From Clostridia bacterium (GTDB lineage Bacteria > Bacillota > Clostridia > Acetivibrionales > DSM-27016), in assembly GCA_026414765.1 (NCBI GenBank), contig JAOAIJ010000009.1, forward strand, positions 1-64,000: a DNA stretch of 64,000 nucleotides. Reading direction: 5' to 3'. A model generated the notes under the pieces. The model was not told the origin of the DNA, made no database searches, and saw nothing but the letters and a program-made list of their open reading frames with translations. This document shows positions 9,403-18,297 of the stretch, piece after piece. Within the stretch, counting starts at the first letter, position 1. Every line of letters starts with the position of its first letter. The translations under genes and the position numbers were made by a program.

Positions 9403-10932
9403 CTAGATTTTTATATCTATCCCAAAAACACCGATTATATCGTTATTTGAGTTTCTTATCGGTGTAGAAATAGTAATGCACGGGTTCTTGGTTATTGCAG
9501 ATATATATACCCGGGAAATATATTCTTCACCCCTTATGCTCTGCTTAAACCACTCCCTTACAGCCGCATTTGCTATTCCCGCTTCAGGAATAGAGCATAT
9601 GAATCTGCCTTTAAAGTCATTTGTCCAGGCAGCTTCAATAAATTCATTATTCAAAACAAGTTTACCGAGAAAATCCTTGTGAAGATGTTTATCAAGGGAC
9701 AAAAAAGCACCATTTTGCTGAAGTTCCTTACTTATTGCTTTAAAAGAATCAGCTGCCTTATCTATAGCGCTTTTATCGGCAACCTTGGCGTTATCCATAT
9801 CTTCCTCTTCAAATAGCTCAGTAAGATTTTTTGATGCCTGATTCAATCTGCCTCCCATTTCGGCTATATCCTCTATGCTATGCTTCTGCCGGTGTACAGA
9901 CTCTTTTACTTCTTCAACACTTTTTTCAGTTTTGTGCATTATTCTTTCTACATTTTCAATACTTGCCCCAACATCTCTTGTCAGCGATACCTCCATACTT
10001 GAAAGACTGTTGATTTTGTTCACCATATTGAGCACCCTGCCGAAAGATGTATCTATTCTCCCAAGGTTTTCTTCAATATTTTTCGAAACCATTACACCCT
10101 TCTCGACCTTTAGGGAATTCGTTCTTACAACATCAAATACACTGTTTATCTCCTCCTGGATGCTCTTAATTAGTTTATTGACATCTTTAACTGCTTCACC
10201 TGTATCAATTGCAAGTTTTCCTATTTCATCTGCAACAACAGCAAAGCCCTTCCCGTATTCACCTGCCCGTGCCGATTCTATAGCAGCATTCAGGGCCAGC
10301 AGCTGCGTCTGCTTGGATACATTGCTCACTGTCTCCAGAATATGTATGATTTCCTTGGATGTCTGATCCAGTTTATCCATATATTCTATCGTTCCATTAG
10401 AAGATTCCTGTATCTCATTTATTATACTTACAATCTCAAGTATCTCTTCCATGCTGTTTTTTATTACTCTGTCAGAAGACTTGCTTGTATATTCCATTTC
10501 ATTTATTGTACTGCTTGCGTCCTCAAGTATGTCAATTATGCTTTTGACTCCCGATAAAGTACTGTTTATGTTATCATTGGCCTCACTGCTGAGAGCAGCC
10601 ATCTCTTTAGCCTCAGCATATAGCTGTTGTGCAAATGCATTATTCTCATCCAAAGTTATGTTAAGTTGTTCTGATACAGATGAGACCTGGCTGGAAGCTA
10701 CCTGAACCTCATAGTTGAACCTGTTGAGCTCTGTCTTCAGTCTTACAATAGTATCATTCAACTTTTCTATTGGCTCTTCGGCTGCTTTATATGTAAATAG
10801 AGCAACTCCCAGCATTACTGCCGTATAGACAGCAATACCCAGCCATGAATGAGAAAATGGCAGATATAAAAAGAAAACTACGGAAAACGCTGCAAAAATC
10901 AATTGAATTACAGGTATTTTGTACTTAATCAT
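9403..10932 (-). CDS. Methyl-accepting chemotaxis protein with C-terminal Cache-like sensor
   Basis: A 509-residue chemoreceptor. Two closely spaced N-terminal membrane helices (about residues 6-45) have almost no extracellular loop. They are followed by a coiled coil and the signalling hairpin with [17 protein letters not shown] and [10 protein letters not shown]. After the hairpin comes a C-terminal domain of about 90 residues, ending [20 protein letters not shown], like the second half of a PDC/Cache sensor, so sensing may be cytoplasmic. The start at 10932 is set by AGGAGGAGATAAT; the 63 codons upstream in frame look non-coding. It is monocistronic. Confidence 0.88.
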   Translation of the reverse strand: MIKYKIPVIQLIFAAFSVVFFLYLPFSHSWLGIAVYTAVMLGVALFTYKAAEEPIEKLNDTIVRLKTELNRFNYEVQVASSQVSSVSEQLNITLDENNAFAQQLYAEAKEMAALSSEANDNINSTLSGVKSIIDILEDASSTINEMEYTSKSSDRVIKNSMEEILEIVSIINEIQESSNGTIEYMDKLDQTSKEIIHILETVSNVSKQTQLLALNAAIESARAGEYGKGFAVVADEIGKLAIDTGEAVKDVNKLIKSIQEEINSVFDVVRTNSLKVEKGVMVSKNIEENLGRIDTSFGRVLNMVNKINSLSSMEVSLTRDVGASIENVERIMHKTEKSVEEVKESVHRQKHSIEDIAEMGGRLNQASKNLTELFEEEDMDNAKVADKSAIDKAADSFKAISKELQQNGAFLSLDKHLHKDFLGKLVLNNEFIEAAWTNDFKGRFICSIPEAGIANAAVREWFKQSIRGEEYISRVYISAITKNPCITISTPIRNSNNDIIGVFGIDIKI

Positions 10933-11238
10933 ATTATCTCCTCCTACTAACCGGCAAAAGCACCTTTGCTGTTTTAATATTCTCTTAAACATGAAAACTG
11001 CTGAATATGTGCAGTGTTTCATAGCATCAAGACCGCACATATGAAATTTCAATGATTTTATTCCCCGGAAGTTCTCCCTAAAACAAAAAAACGCCTGAAT
11101 ACAGAAAAATCCTGTAGTCAAACGCCTTTGGTTATATCATCATTGATATTGTTTTTATTTAGTTCATTTTATCATGTATACATAAATTATTCAATAAAAA
11201 ACTGTTTTTTGTCGCTTTTAGTCGAATTTAGACATGCT

Positions 11239-11790
11239 TTAAATTATTGCATACTTTTCTCTTCCGGATTCATACATGTTTTGTCCATAGGAATCAATAA
11301 TCACTGTAGCCGGAAAATCTTTTACAGTCAGCCTTCTGATAGCTTCAGGCCCAAGCTCCGGAAAAGCTATAACTTCTTCCTTGACTATAGATTTTGCTAT
11401 AAGAGCTCCTGCACCTCCTATAGCCCCAAAGTAGACAGCCCCATATTCCTTCATTGCAGAAATTACTTCTCCGCTTCTTAATCCCTTCCCCACCATACCT
11501 GAAAGTCCGAGTTTTATAAGTTCAGGCGCATAAGCATCCATTCTGCTGCTTGTAGTAGGACCTGCAGATCCAATAACTTCACCTTCTCTTGCAGGGCATG
11601 GACCTACATAGTATATGATTTGTCCTTTGATATCAAAAGGTAACTCTTTTCCCTCCTGCAAAAGACCTATCATTTTCTTGTGTGCAGCATCCCTCGCTGC
11701 ATATATGACACCATTTAGTTTTACTATATCACCAGCTTTTAGTGATCTTATCTGTTCTGTAGACAAAGGTGCCTCTACATTACATATCAT
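11239..11790 (-). CDS. Fumarate hydratase class I, beta subunit
   Basis: About 183 residues, equivalent to the C-terminal half of class I (Fe-S) fumarases and tartrate dehydratases. GDIVKLNG, RDAAHKKM, YYVGPCPA and GPTTSSRMD are characteristic. The partner alpha subunit lies upstream at 11964-12806. The start at 11790 has GGGGGATATAAC before it; the longer in-frame start at 11823 does not. The complex interconverts fumarate and malate in the cytosol. Confidence 0.92.
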   Translation of the reverse strand: MICNVEAPLSTEQIRSLKAGDIVKLNGVIYAARDAAHKKMIGLLQEGKELPFDIKGQIIYYVGPCPAREGEVIGSAGPTTSSRMDAYAPELIKLGLSGMVGKGLRSGEVISAMKEYGAVYFGAIGGAGALIAKSIVKEEVIAFPELGPEAIRRLTVKDFPATVIIDSYGQNMYESGREKYAII

Positions 11791-11963
11791 GTTATATCCC
11801 CCAATCAGTTTACAGTCAATCAAAACTTATATAATAAACCTTTATAGCAATGCTTAGCCGGTAGAACACTTACCGTTAATTCTTAAGCGTATTTATTTGC
11901 CCTGCTTGCCAAATCACCTTCACTCTTACAAATACTAGTATGAACAGTCTTAGTATAAACACC

Positions 11964-12806
11964 TCAGATTGTTGCCTCAGCGTGTCGCGTAGCATGACAA
12001 TTAATGTTTACCGCTACAGGCAAGCCGGCTATATGTGTCGGGAACACCTCAACATTTACTGCCAGTGCCGTAATCCTGCCACCCAGACCTGAAGGTCCTA
12101 TCCCCAATTTATTAATACTATCCAGCATTTCTTTCTCAAGATTTTTTACGTACTCAACGTTACTACTTTCATCTATAGGTCTCAATAGCGCTTTTTTTGC
12201 CAGCATAGCAACCTTTTCCATCGTCCCTCCGATTCCTACTCCTACCACCATTGGCGGGCATGGATTAGGCCCTGCGTTATCCACTGTACTAAGAATAAAC
12301 TTTTTTACACCTTCTATTCCGTCTGAAGGTTTAAGCATTTTTAAAGCGCTCATATTTTCGCTTCCAAAGCCTTTTGGGGCAACAGTAATTTTTACTTTAT
12401 CCCCTTCCACTATATTATAATGTATTATGGCAGGTGTGTTATCCCCAGTGTTTACCCGTTCAATAGGGTCCTTGACAACAGACTTTCTTAAGTACCCGTT
12501 TTTATATCCCCTCCTGACCCCTTCATTTACCGCATCGGTCAGACTTCCACCGGATATGTATACTTCCTGTCCTACATCTAAAAAAACTACAGCCATGCCT
12601 GTATCCTGGCATATAGCCATCTTTTCCTCTTTAGCTATCCCTGCATTCTCAATAATCTGTTCAAGGATACTTCGCCCTATATCAGATTCTTCTTTGTGCA
12701 AACCATCTTCCAGAGCCGTAAGAATATCCCGATTCAGGTAGTAGTTTGCATCTATACATAGCTTCTCAACTATATTCACTATTTGATCTGTACTGATTGT
12801 TCTCAT
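11964..12806 (-). CDS. Fumarate hydratase class I, alpha subunit
   Basis: A 280-residue alpha subunit holding the oxygen-sensitive 4Fe-4S cluster. The three expected cysteines occur in AICQDTG, GPNPCPP and INCHATRH. Transcription runs from this gene into the beta subunit after a gap of about 170 bp. The split two-subunit form is usual in anaerobes; distinction from L(+)-tartrate dehydratase rests on homology outside the window. Confidence 0.92.
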   Translation of the reverse strand: MRTISTDQIVNIVEKLCIDANYYLNRDILTALEDGLHKEESDIGRSILEQIIENAGIAKEEKMAICQDTGMAVVFLDVGQEVYISGGSLTDAVNEGVRRGYKNGYLRKSVVKDPIERVNTGDNTPAIIHYNIVEGDKVKITVAPKGFGSENMSALKMLKPSDGIEGVKKFILSTVDNAGPNPCPPMVVGVGIGGTMEKVAMLAKKALLRPIDESSNVEYVKNLEKEMLDSINKLGIGPSGLGGRITALAVNVEVFPTHIAGLPVAVNINCHATRHAEATI

Positions 12807-12942
12807 AACCCCTCCAAAACAAAACCATTATTATTGACAGTCTTCTGTTTGTAAAAGTAAATATTCATGCGCTTTCAACGTACTTATCCGTACTACTGCG
12901 TAAAATTGCTAATACATAATGATTTTATTATAGACAAAAATA

Positions 12943-12982
12943 AAAAGCAAGGAAAAGGCTGCCATTCTTTTCCCTGCCTTTA
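12943..12982 (-). terminator. Terminator after the coiled-coil gene
   Basis: On the minus strand AAAGGCAGGGAAAAG pairs with CTTTTCCTTGCTTTTT around a 9-nt loop and ends in a T-run. It is 15 bp past the stop at 12997. Confidence 0.8.
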
Positions 12983-12996
12983 TTCAAAAGCTTCAA

Positions 12997-13449
12997 TCAT
13001 ACAGCTGTCTTATCATAATTTCCTTCAAGCTCAAGTACTTTTTGCTCTATCTCTCTATACTTGCTCATCAGTAGTTTATCGTTCTCCCAATTAACAATAG
13101 GTTTTACTTTCTGCAATTTCACTTTTATTATGTATAGCTCTCCATTTATTTGTTTCTGCCCTTGCATGTCCAGTGTTTTATACTCGTTCAGCTCTGTTTC
13201 TATGGAAGACAAGAATATTTTAACGTTATCCAACTTGTCTTTAAAGCCTCCTATACGGCTAAAAAACATATTTTGGGTGGTTTGTATGTCTTCTAGCTGT
13301 TTGTTAACCTTCTGGAGTCCCTCGTCAAAGTCTTCAAACTTTTTATCTATGTTTTGCAACTTATTATTAAGACTTTCAAACTTTTTATTGAATTCTTCCT
13401 TATCTTTGTTATATCTCTCCATAAATGATTGAAACAAATTATTATCCAT
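12997..13449 (-). CDS. Coiled-coil protein of unknown function
   Basis: About 150 residues, highly charged. Residues 10-110 read as continuous heptads (FNKKFESLNNKLQNIDKKFE and onward), predicting a long coiled coil. No membrane segment or catalytic motif is visible. The start is ambiguous between GTG at 13461 and ATG at 13449; the GGGTGTGG stretch just before the ATG favours the latter slightly. It is monocistronic, with its own terminator. No function is assigned. Confidence 0.7.
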   Translation of the reverse strand: MDNNLFQSFMERYNKDKEEFNKKFESLNNKLQNIDKKFEDFDEGLQKVNKQLEDIQTTQNMFFSRIGGFKDKLDNVKIFLSSIETELNEYKTLDMQGQKQINGELYIIKVKLQKVKPIVNWENDKLLMSKYREIEQKVLELEGNYDKTAV

Positions 13450-13930
13450 GTCCACACCCACTATTTTCTAAATTAATTTCCAATATAACCTTGCGGTATA
13501 TTTTACCATTTTTATATCATATTTACACATATAGGTACAACATATTTCCTAGACATCCTCACCAAATATAGGCAGTTTTTTGTGTGTTTAAGGAAATAAT
13601 ATGATTAATGTGCAGATAAGTTGTATTCTGCCATAAGGACATAACAGAAGAGAGTATAGGGCCTGAAAGCCTTTAACTTCAAGATCAGAGCTTAATGGCA
13701 TGATGCATTAATCTTGATAATAACTGCCTATCAGTTGATTAATAAACAAATATCAAGCAATGAATAGAAATAGCAGGCTAAAATATTCCCATTATTCCAA
13801 TTAGGCTTTAGCAAATAAGACTTTAAAAGGAATTTTGAGTATAATATCTTATGGAAGACGGTAATTGTTATTTATTTATATAGATGCTTCCATTGATAAT
13901 AAATACTTAATTCAGGAAGGAGTTTTAGTA
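13450..13930. other. Intergenic region between divergent genes
   Basis: 480 bp without a convincing gene. It holds a plausible minus-strand promoter for the coiled-coil gene (TTGTAC, 18 bp, TATAAA, about 13512-13541), an imperfect hairpin around TTAATG/CATTAA (13680-13714), and a -10-like TATAAT near 13840 for the plus-strand gene. No riboswitch class was recognised. Confidence 0.4.
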
Positions 13931-14311
13931 TTGAGTACTCCCCGAAATATCTTAGTGTGTGTTACTCAGCAAAAGACATGTGAGAGGCTTATAAGGGAGG
14001 CCGCCAAATTAAGGGATGATCATAATAGTGAATTGTTTATTATTCATGTTGCGAAAAACGGATGGAATTTCCTCGACAACATAAAGGAAGGTGAAGCACT
14101 AGAATATCTTTTTGCTATTTCAAAATCGGTTGGGGCAAACCTTACAGTTTTAAAATCTGATGAAATAATAAATACTATAATAGGTTTTATTAATGAAAAT
14201 AATATCGGGCATGTAGTTATGGGACAATCTCCAGGTGATCATAAGGAAAATAATTTCTCCCGTCAATTAAAAAGGGCTCTAAGCGATATAGAAATTTTGA
14301 TTATTCCATAA
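13931..14311 (+). CDS. Universal-stress-protein-like domain protein (KdpD USP type)
   Basis: About 126 residues from a TTG start at 13931, chosen because AGGAAGGAG lies 8 nt upstream. The opening STPRNILVCVTQQKTCERLI is like the USP domain of KdpD sensor kinases, and VVMGQSPGD is the nucleotide-loop-like motif near the C-terminus. It is a stand-alone domain with no kinase attached. It may bind ATP or a second messenger; the role is unknown. The next gene downstream (HU) is 220 bp away and has its own promoter. Confidence 0.75.
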   Translation: MSTPRNILVCVTQQKTCERLIREAAKLRDDHNSELFIIHVAKNGWNFLDNIKEGEALEYLFAISKSVGANLTVLKSDEIINTIIGFINENNIGHVVMGQSPGDHKENNFSRQLKRALSDIEILIIP

Positions 14312-14472
14312 TACGATCAAACATCTCTATTATAGGCTATAAAAAATCAAAGGCAGGTTTATGGAAATACATGTTGTAGTTAAATTATTACATAATTTTC
14401 ATTATTTAGGATGTAAAACCATAAAAAACCTAAAAAAAAATAGTTCTTGAATACTAATTTATCGTGAAAGGC

Positions 14473-14510
14473 TTGACTTAGCGCCACTTTCATTATAAAA
14501 TAATGTCGAA
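14473..14510 (+). promoter_or_regulatory. HU promoter overlapping a perfect Spo0A box
   Basis: TTGACT (14473-14478), 17 bp, TAAAAT (14496-14501). A perfect 0A box, TGTCGAA (14504-14510), begins 2 bp after the -10, in a position expected to repress. The promoter is well formed; Spo0A control is inferred. Confidence 0.55.
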
Positions 14511-14534
14511 TTCCAAATATAGGAGGTTATTTAA

Positions 14535-14810
14535 ATGAACAAGACAGATTTAGTAAACTCAATTGCTTCTATTTCCGGATTAAACAAGAAAAACAGCGAA
14601 GCTGCTCTTAACGCTTTTATAGCATCTGTAGAGGGTGCCCTTAAGAAAGGTGACAAGGTTGTACTCGTTGGTTTCGGTACTTTTGAAGTTAGAAAAAGAG
14701 CTGCTAGAAAAGGAAGAAATCCACAGACTAAGAAAGAAATCACTATCCCAGCATCAAATGCTCCAGTATTTAAAGCAGGCAAAGGCTTAAAAGATAAAGT
14801 TAACAAATAA
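14535..14810 (+). CDS. hup: HU family DNA-binding protein
   Basis: A 91-residue histone-like protein, full length. MNKTDLVNSIA, GFGTFEVRKRAARKGRNP and the FKAGKGLKDKV tail are canonical HU. It binds and bends DNA non-specifically as a homodimer. The RBS AGGAGG is 7 nt ahead of the ATG. It forms a single-gene unit with a clear promoter and terminator. Confidence 0.97.
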   Translation: MNKTDLVNSIASISGLNKKNSEAALNAFIASVEGALKKGDKVVLVGFGTFEVRKRAARKGRNPQTKKEITIPASNAPVFKAGKGLKDKVNK

Positions 14811-14820
14811 TATTACATAG

Positions 14821-14854
14821 AAAAAACCATCTCACAGACTGGGATGGTTTTTTT
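14821..14854 (+). terminator. Rho-independent terminator after hup
   Basis: AAAAAACCATCT and GGATGGTTTTTTT form a stem followed by a T-run, about 10 bp past the stop codon. Confidence 0.85.
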
Positions 14855-14909
14855 GTTATGATTACGTCAGAACAATATACGGTGTTCTGACAAACAAACC
14901 AAAGATTTC

Positions 14910-15719
14910 TTACTTTAACCCGATGCTTATTCTTACCTTATCAGCCATCATCGCTATAAATTCTGAATTAGTAGGCTTGCCTCTATCATAATTAACCGTA
15001 TAGCCAAACAAAGAATCCATAGAATCATTATTACCTTTCGACCAGGCCGTTTCTATAGCATTTCTGATAGCACGTTCTACTTTTTGAGGTGTGGAACTGA
15101 ATTTCATTGCTACTGAAGGATACAAAACTTTTGTTACCGAGGTAAAAGCTTTTGAGTTGTTAACAGACTGAATTATTGCTTCCCTTATATACTGATAACC
15201 TGTCATGTGGGGCGATATTCCTACGTCCCTCATAAGGTTTGTAACCTCAGCTTCGAGATTATTACCAGGTTCTCCGCCTGCACCCTTAAGAGCAGGATTC
15301 TTCAGCAGTGTGTTTTGAGTAAAATACACTGTATGCTTTTCTTTATATACCTGACGAATTCTTGAAACCAATATGTCTACATCAAAAGGTTTTACAACAT
15401 AATACTCAGCTCCTAAAGCTATAGCCTTTTGAATAAACATATCCTGCCCTATTGCCGACAACATAATAATTACCGGTTTATAGGATTTGGACTGCGGCAG
15501 CGAAATCTTCTCCAATACTCCTATACCGTCCAGATTAGGCATAATAATATCTAATACCACTACATCAGGTTTTAGAGTTGTTATCATATCATAAGCTTGA
15601 AGTCCGTCTCTGGCAACTCCCACTACACGTATATCCTCTTCCCTTTGCATATATTCATTTAGCAGGTTTCCAAAGTCAATATTGTCATCTGCAATCAATA
15701 CTGAAATTTCATCTTTCAT
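14910..15719 (-). CDS. spo0A: Sporulation master regulator Spo0A
   Basis: A 269-residue response regulator. The receiver domain has the acidic pair at 11-12, phosphoacceptor D57 in VVVLDIIMP, and YYVVKPFD. The C-terminal Spo0A DNA-binding domain is recognisable from SPHMTGYQYIREAI and from the RGKPTNSEFIAMMADKVR end. It shows the organism has a sporulation pathway. It is transcribed alone from a sigma-H-like promoter (15839-15863). In many spore formers spoIVB directly precedes spo0A; here aroK does. Confidence 0.97.
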   Translation of the reverse strand: MKDEISVLIADDNIDFGNLLNEYMQREEDIRVVGVARDGLQAYDMITTLKPDVVVLDIIMPNLDGIGVLEKISLPQSKSYKPVIIMLSAIGQDMFIQKAIALGAEYYVVKPFDVDILVSRIRQVYKEKHTVYFTQNTLLKNPALKGAGGEPGNNLEAEVTNLMRDVGISPHMTGYQYIREAIIQSVNNSKAFTSVTKVLYPSVAMKFSSTPQKVERAIRNAIETAWSKGNNDSMDSLFGYTVNYDRGKPTNSEFIAMMADKVRISIGLK

Positions 15720-15838
15720 CTAAAACCTCATCCCCCGTAACAGCAATAATAGTCAATGTGGCAAGCAAGAAGCTCATTCTTTAACTTAAAACACGCTTGC
15801 TTTATAGTTTACAGTATTTCTAAAACCACACTAGATAT

Positions 15839-15877
15839 ATTCGATAAAAAAACTTATTTTCCTCTAAAAATGTCGTA
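15839..15877 (-). promoter_or_regulatory. Sigma-H-type spo0A promoter with adjacent 0A-like box
   Basis: On the minus strand AGAGGAAAA (complement of about 15857-15865) and ATCGAAT (complement of 15839-15845) fit the sigma-H consensus (AGGAWW and GAAT with 11-12 bp between). Immediately upstream TACGACA (complement of 15871-15877) is one base from an inverted 0A box. This is the autoregulatory arrangement known for spo0A in Bacillus. No good sigma-A promoter competes nearby. Confidence 0.6.
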
Positions 15878-15973
15878 TAGTGTAAACAACACATCTACTT
15901 TATCGTAAACATTTATAGCCTGATAACCAAATTAGCCAAGTTCATCCAGACAGACCTCACTGAAATACTCTAA

Positions 15974-16486
15974 CTACATAGTTTTATTAACTTCACTTGT
16001 TATTTCCATTATTTCCTCTGCTATTTTTTCCACACTTTTTCCGGAACAGTCTAAAACAATATCTGCATACCTCTCGTACAAGGGGGTCCTCTCAGTATAA
16101 AGATCAAAAAAACTCTGACCGTTTGTCCTTGCAAATCTTCTTCCTGCAGTAATCCTGCTTTCGATTTCAATGTACTCTAGTTTTAAATAAATCACAATTC
16201 CACTGTTTTTTAGGTGTTCCATGGACCCTTTGCCATAAACTACACTACCCCCGGTAGCTATAATGCAGTTGCTTAAGTCAATCGTAGTAACAACTTCCTC
16301 CTGGATATCGAGAAATCTCTGAAGACCCTCGGTATTTACTATATCTCTTAGTTCTCTATTCTCCCTTGACTTGATTAAGAAGTCGGTATCAACAAAATCC
16401 CGGGCCAGGACTTTGGAAAGGTGCTTGCCTATAGTACTTTTACCTGAACTGGGCATACCTATAAGGATTATATTCTTATTTCCCAT
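15974..16486 (-). CDS. aroK: Shikimate kinase
   Basis: A 170-residue enzyme phosphorylating shikimate at O3 in the aromatic amino acid pathway. The P-loop GMPSSGKST (10-18), FVDTDFLI with the shikimate-binding Asp, and ATGGSVV are present. The start at 16486 has GAGGAGGG 5 nt upstream. The reading frame overlaps the 3' end of aroA by 11 bp, indicating translational coupling. Confidence 0.92.
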   Translation of the reverse strand: MGNKNIILIGMPSSGKSTIGKHLSKVLARDFVDTDFLIKSRENRELRDIVNTEGLQRFLDIQEEVVTTIDLSNCIIATGGSVVYGKGSMEHLKNSGIVIYLKLEYIEIESRITAGRRFARTNGQSFFDLYTERTPLYERYADIVLDCSGKSVEKIAEEIMEITSEVNKTM

Positions 16487-17765
16487 GGATACCCTCCTCA
16501 ATAAGTTTAATGTTTCCACCACAGGCTCTGATATATTCGACAAACTCCGGAAATGTAACACTCATCGCCTCTGCTGTATCTATAACTGTTTCATCCTCAA
16601 TGTTTAGTCCTGCTATCGCAAGAGCCATTACTATGCGGTGATCATCATGTCCTCCTACACGGCACCCTCTTAGCTTACTACTTCTTATCACCAGTCCATC
16701 AGGCAGCTCCATGATATCCGCCCCCATTCTCTTAAGTTCTTCACACATCACATGTATTCTGTCCGTTTCTTTCATTCTTGCCTGAGGAACATTAACAAGC
16801 CTTGTTTCACCATCAGCAAAACAACCTGCAACAGCCATTGCCGGGAGTGCATCAGGAATTGAATTCATATCAATTTCCCTACCCTTTAGCTCCCCACCTT
16901 TAATAATAACCTCACCGTTTTCATACCGGACTTTTGTGCCCATGCTTTCAAGTATTGACAAAACAGACTTATCCCCTTGCGGATCAGTCATGTCAAGGTT
17001 TCCGAGCTTAAACTCCGAACCCGATATGGCAGCAAGCACCATGAAGAAAGTAGCTGATGAAAAGTCACCGGGTATAGCCATATTAAAAGGCTTATATTTT
17101 TGATTTCCCATTATGCTTATTGATTTGAAATTATCATTTTCGTATTGTATATTCTGTTTATCCAGCCACCACATTGTTATTTCCGCATATGGAACCTCAT
17201 ACAGCCTGGTTAATTCAATCCGGCTGTCGGACTGACATAAGGGCAGCCCGATAAGCAAAGATGAAAGGTATTGTGATGTAATCCCGTCAAGTTCGGTCTT
17301 TCCTCCTTGCAATCTCCCTTTTACAACAACCGGTGGCATTCCGTTATTTCTTGTCGTAAACACATCTGCACCAAGATTGTTCAATGCCTGTACCAGAGGG
17401 CCAACCGGTCTTTTCAGTATCTGATGATCTCCTGTAAAAACAGAACATCCCTCACCAAGAGCTGCAGCTGTTAAAGCAAAATTAATTGATGTACCGGAAT
17501 TTCCTACATTTATCACATCTGCCGGAATCCCAGGCCTGCCATTAAAGCCTTCAATACGAAAGCTGCTGCCGTTGATATCGATCTTTGCACCTAACGCTCT
17601 GCACACATTTACTGCCGATAATGCATCATTAGAAATTAGTGGATTTGATATTTCAGATATACCCTCTGCAAGACTTGCAATAAACAAAGCCCTTATAGTA
17701 TGTGATTTCGAACCGGGTATTACTACTTCTCCACTAGTCTTGGATTTATTCACTCTCAATAACAT
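16476..17765 (-). CDS. aroA: 3-phosphoshikimate 1-carboxyvinyltransferase (EPSP synthase)
   Basis: A 429-residue enzyme condensing shikimate 3-phosphate and PEP. IPGSKSHTIRA near the N-terminus, NVGNSGTS near 90, and QARMKETDRI and GGHDDHRIVMA near the C-terminus are diagnostic. It is the first gene of an aroA-aroK operon in which the next-to-last pathway steps are reversed in gene order. The promoter lies at 17948-17976, leaving a leader of about 180 nt. Confidence 0.95.
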   Translation of the reverse strand: MLLRVNKSKTSGEVVIPGSKSHTIRALFIASLAEGISEISNPLISNDALSAVNVCRALGAKIDINGSSFRIEGFNGRPGIPADVINVGNSGTSINFALTAAALGEGCSVFTGDHQILKRPVGPLVQALNNLGADVFTTRNNGMPPVVVKGRLQGGKTELDGITSQYLSSLLIGLPLCQSDSRIELTRLYEVPYAEITMWWLDKQNIQYENDNFKSISIMGNQKYKPFNMAIPGDFSSATFFMVLAAISGSEFKLGNLDMTDPQGDKSVLSILESMGTKVRYENGEVIIKGGELKGREIDMNSIPDALPAMAVAGCFADGETRLVNVPQARMKETDRIHVMCEELKRMGADIMELPDGLVIRSSKLRGCRVGGHDDHRIVMALAIAGLNIEDETVIDTAEAMSVTFPEFVEYIRACGGNIKLIEEGIHGK

Positions 17766-17947
17766 ATCAAAACCCCTCTACCATGCTACATATTTAGACT
17801 AAACATAATGGATAGAACAATGATTTATTTATCCGATCCACAACGCTATTTCTTACTGAAGAAACCGGGATTCAAACCCAAGCAGTCTGAGAAATTCATT
17901 TATTATGCAAGTTTTCAGATCAATACCTATCCGGGTTCCTTGTTTTT

Positions 17948-17976
17948 ATATTAATATACTCTAAAAACCAAGTCAA
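17948..17976 (-). promoter_or_regulatory. aroA-aroK promoter
   Basis: TTGACT (17971-17976), 17 bp, TAATAT (17948-17953) on the minus strand. The leader of about 180 nt between here and aroA has no motif I could assign to a riboswitch or T-box class. Confidence 0.65.
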
Positions 17977-18297
17977 TTGATTTAGCACGATAAACCAGTT
18001 TAAATCCCATTCTTTAACCATATACTGCAAGTTTCTGTATAACTTTACAACCAATCAAGTATCAATCAAACCGGTGCCTTAGGTTTATTAGCCTGTAAGC
18101 AAGATACTATCAAATTTTTCTGGATTTTTGTATTATAAGTTTCTATAATGATAAAATAGAAGTATAAATATACCTTTTTTGTATACTGCTGAACGGATTT
18201 TTTCTAACTACTTCAGGCTAAAATATGTATACCGTCTGAAATAGAAGCATCCGGTTTTGTTTTGTCAGAATAAATAATAACATGAACATGGAGATTT
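17977..18297. other. Intergenic region between aroA promoter and the methyltransferase gene
   Basis: 320 bp of A/T-rich DNA. A possible plus-strand promoter (TTGTAT, 18 bp, TAAAAT) lies around 18128-18157. No ORF, repeat or structured RNA was recognised. Confidence 0.4.

Noticed and set aside
10933-11121. N-terminal extension of the chemoreceptor frame
   Set aside because: An ideal AGGAGG site fixes the start at 10932; the extension is Cys/Phe-rich and unlike any receptor N-terminus.
11080-11135. Possible riboswitch or terminator in the chemoreceptor leader
   Set aside because: GGCGTTT occurs as a direct repeat around a small hairpin, but no c-di-GMP or other riboswitch consensus could be matched.
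10451-11481. Plus-strand open frames opposite the chemoreceptor and fumarase genes
   Set aside because: They are antisense shadows of strong genes with hydrophobic, repetitive composition and no ribosome binding sites.
13680-13714. Hairpin in the 480-bp intergenic region as a regulatory RNA
   Set aside because: The stem is short and bulged, with no T-run and no conserved core that I can recognise.
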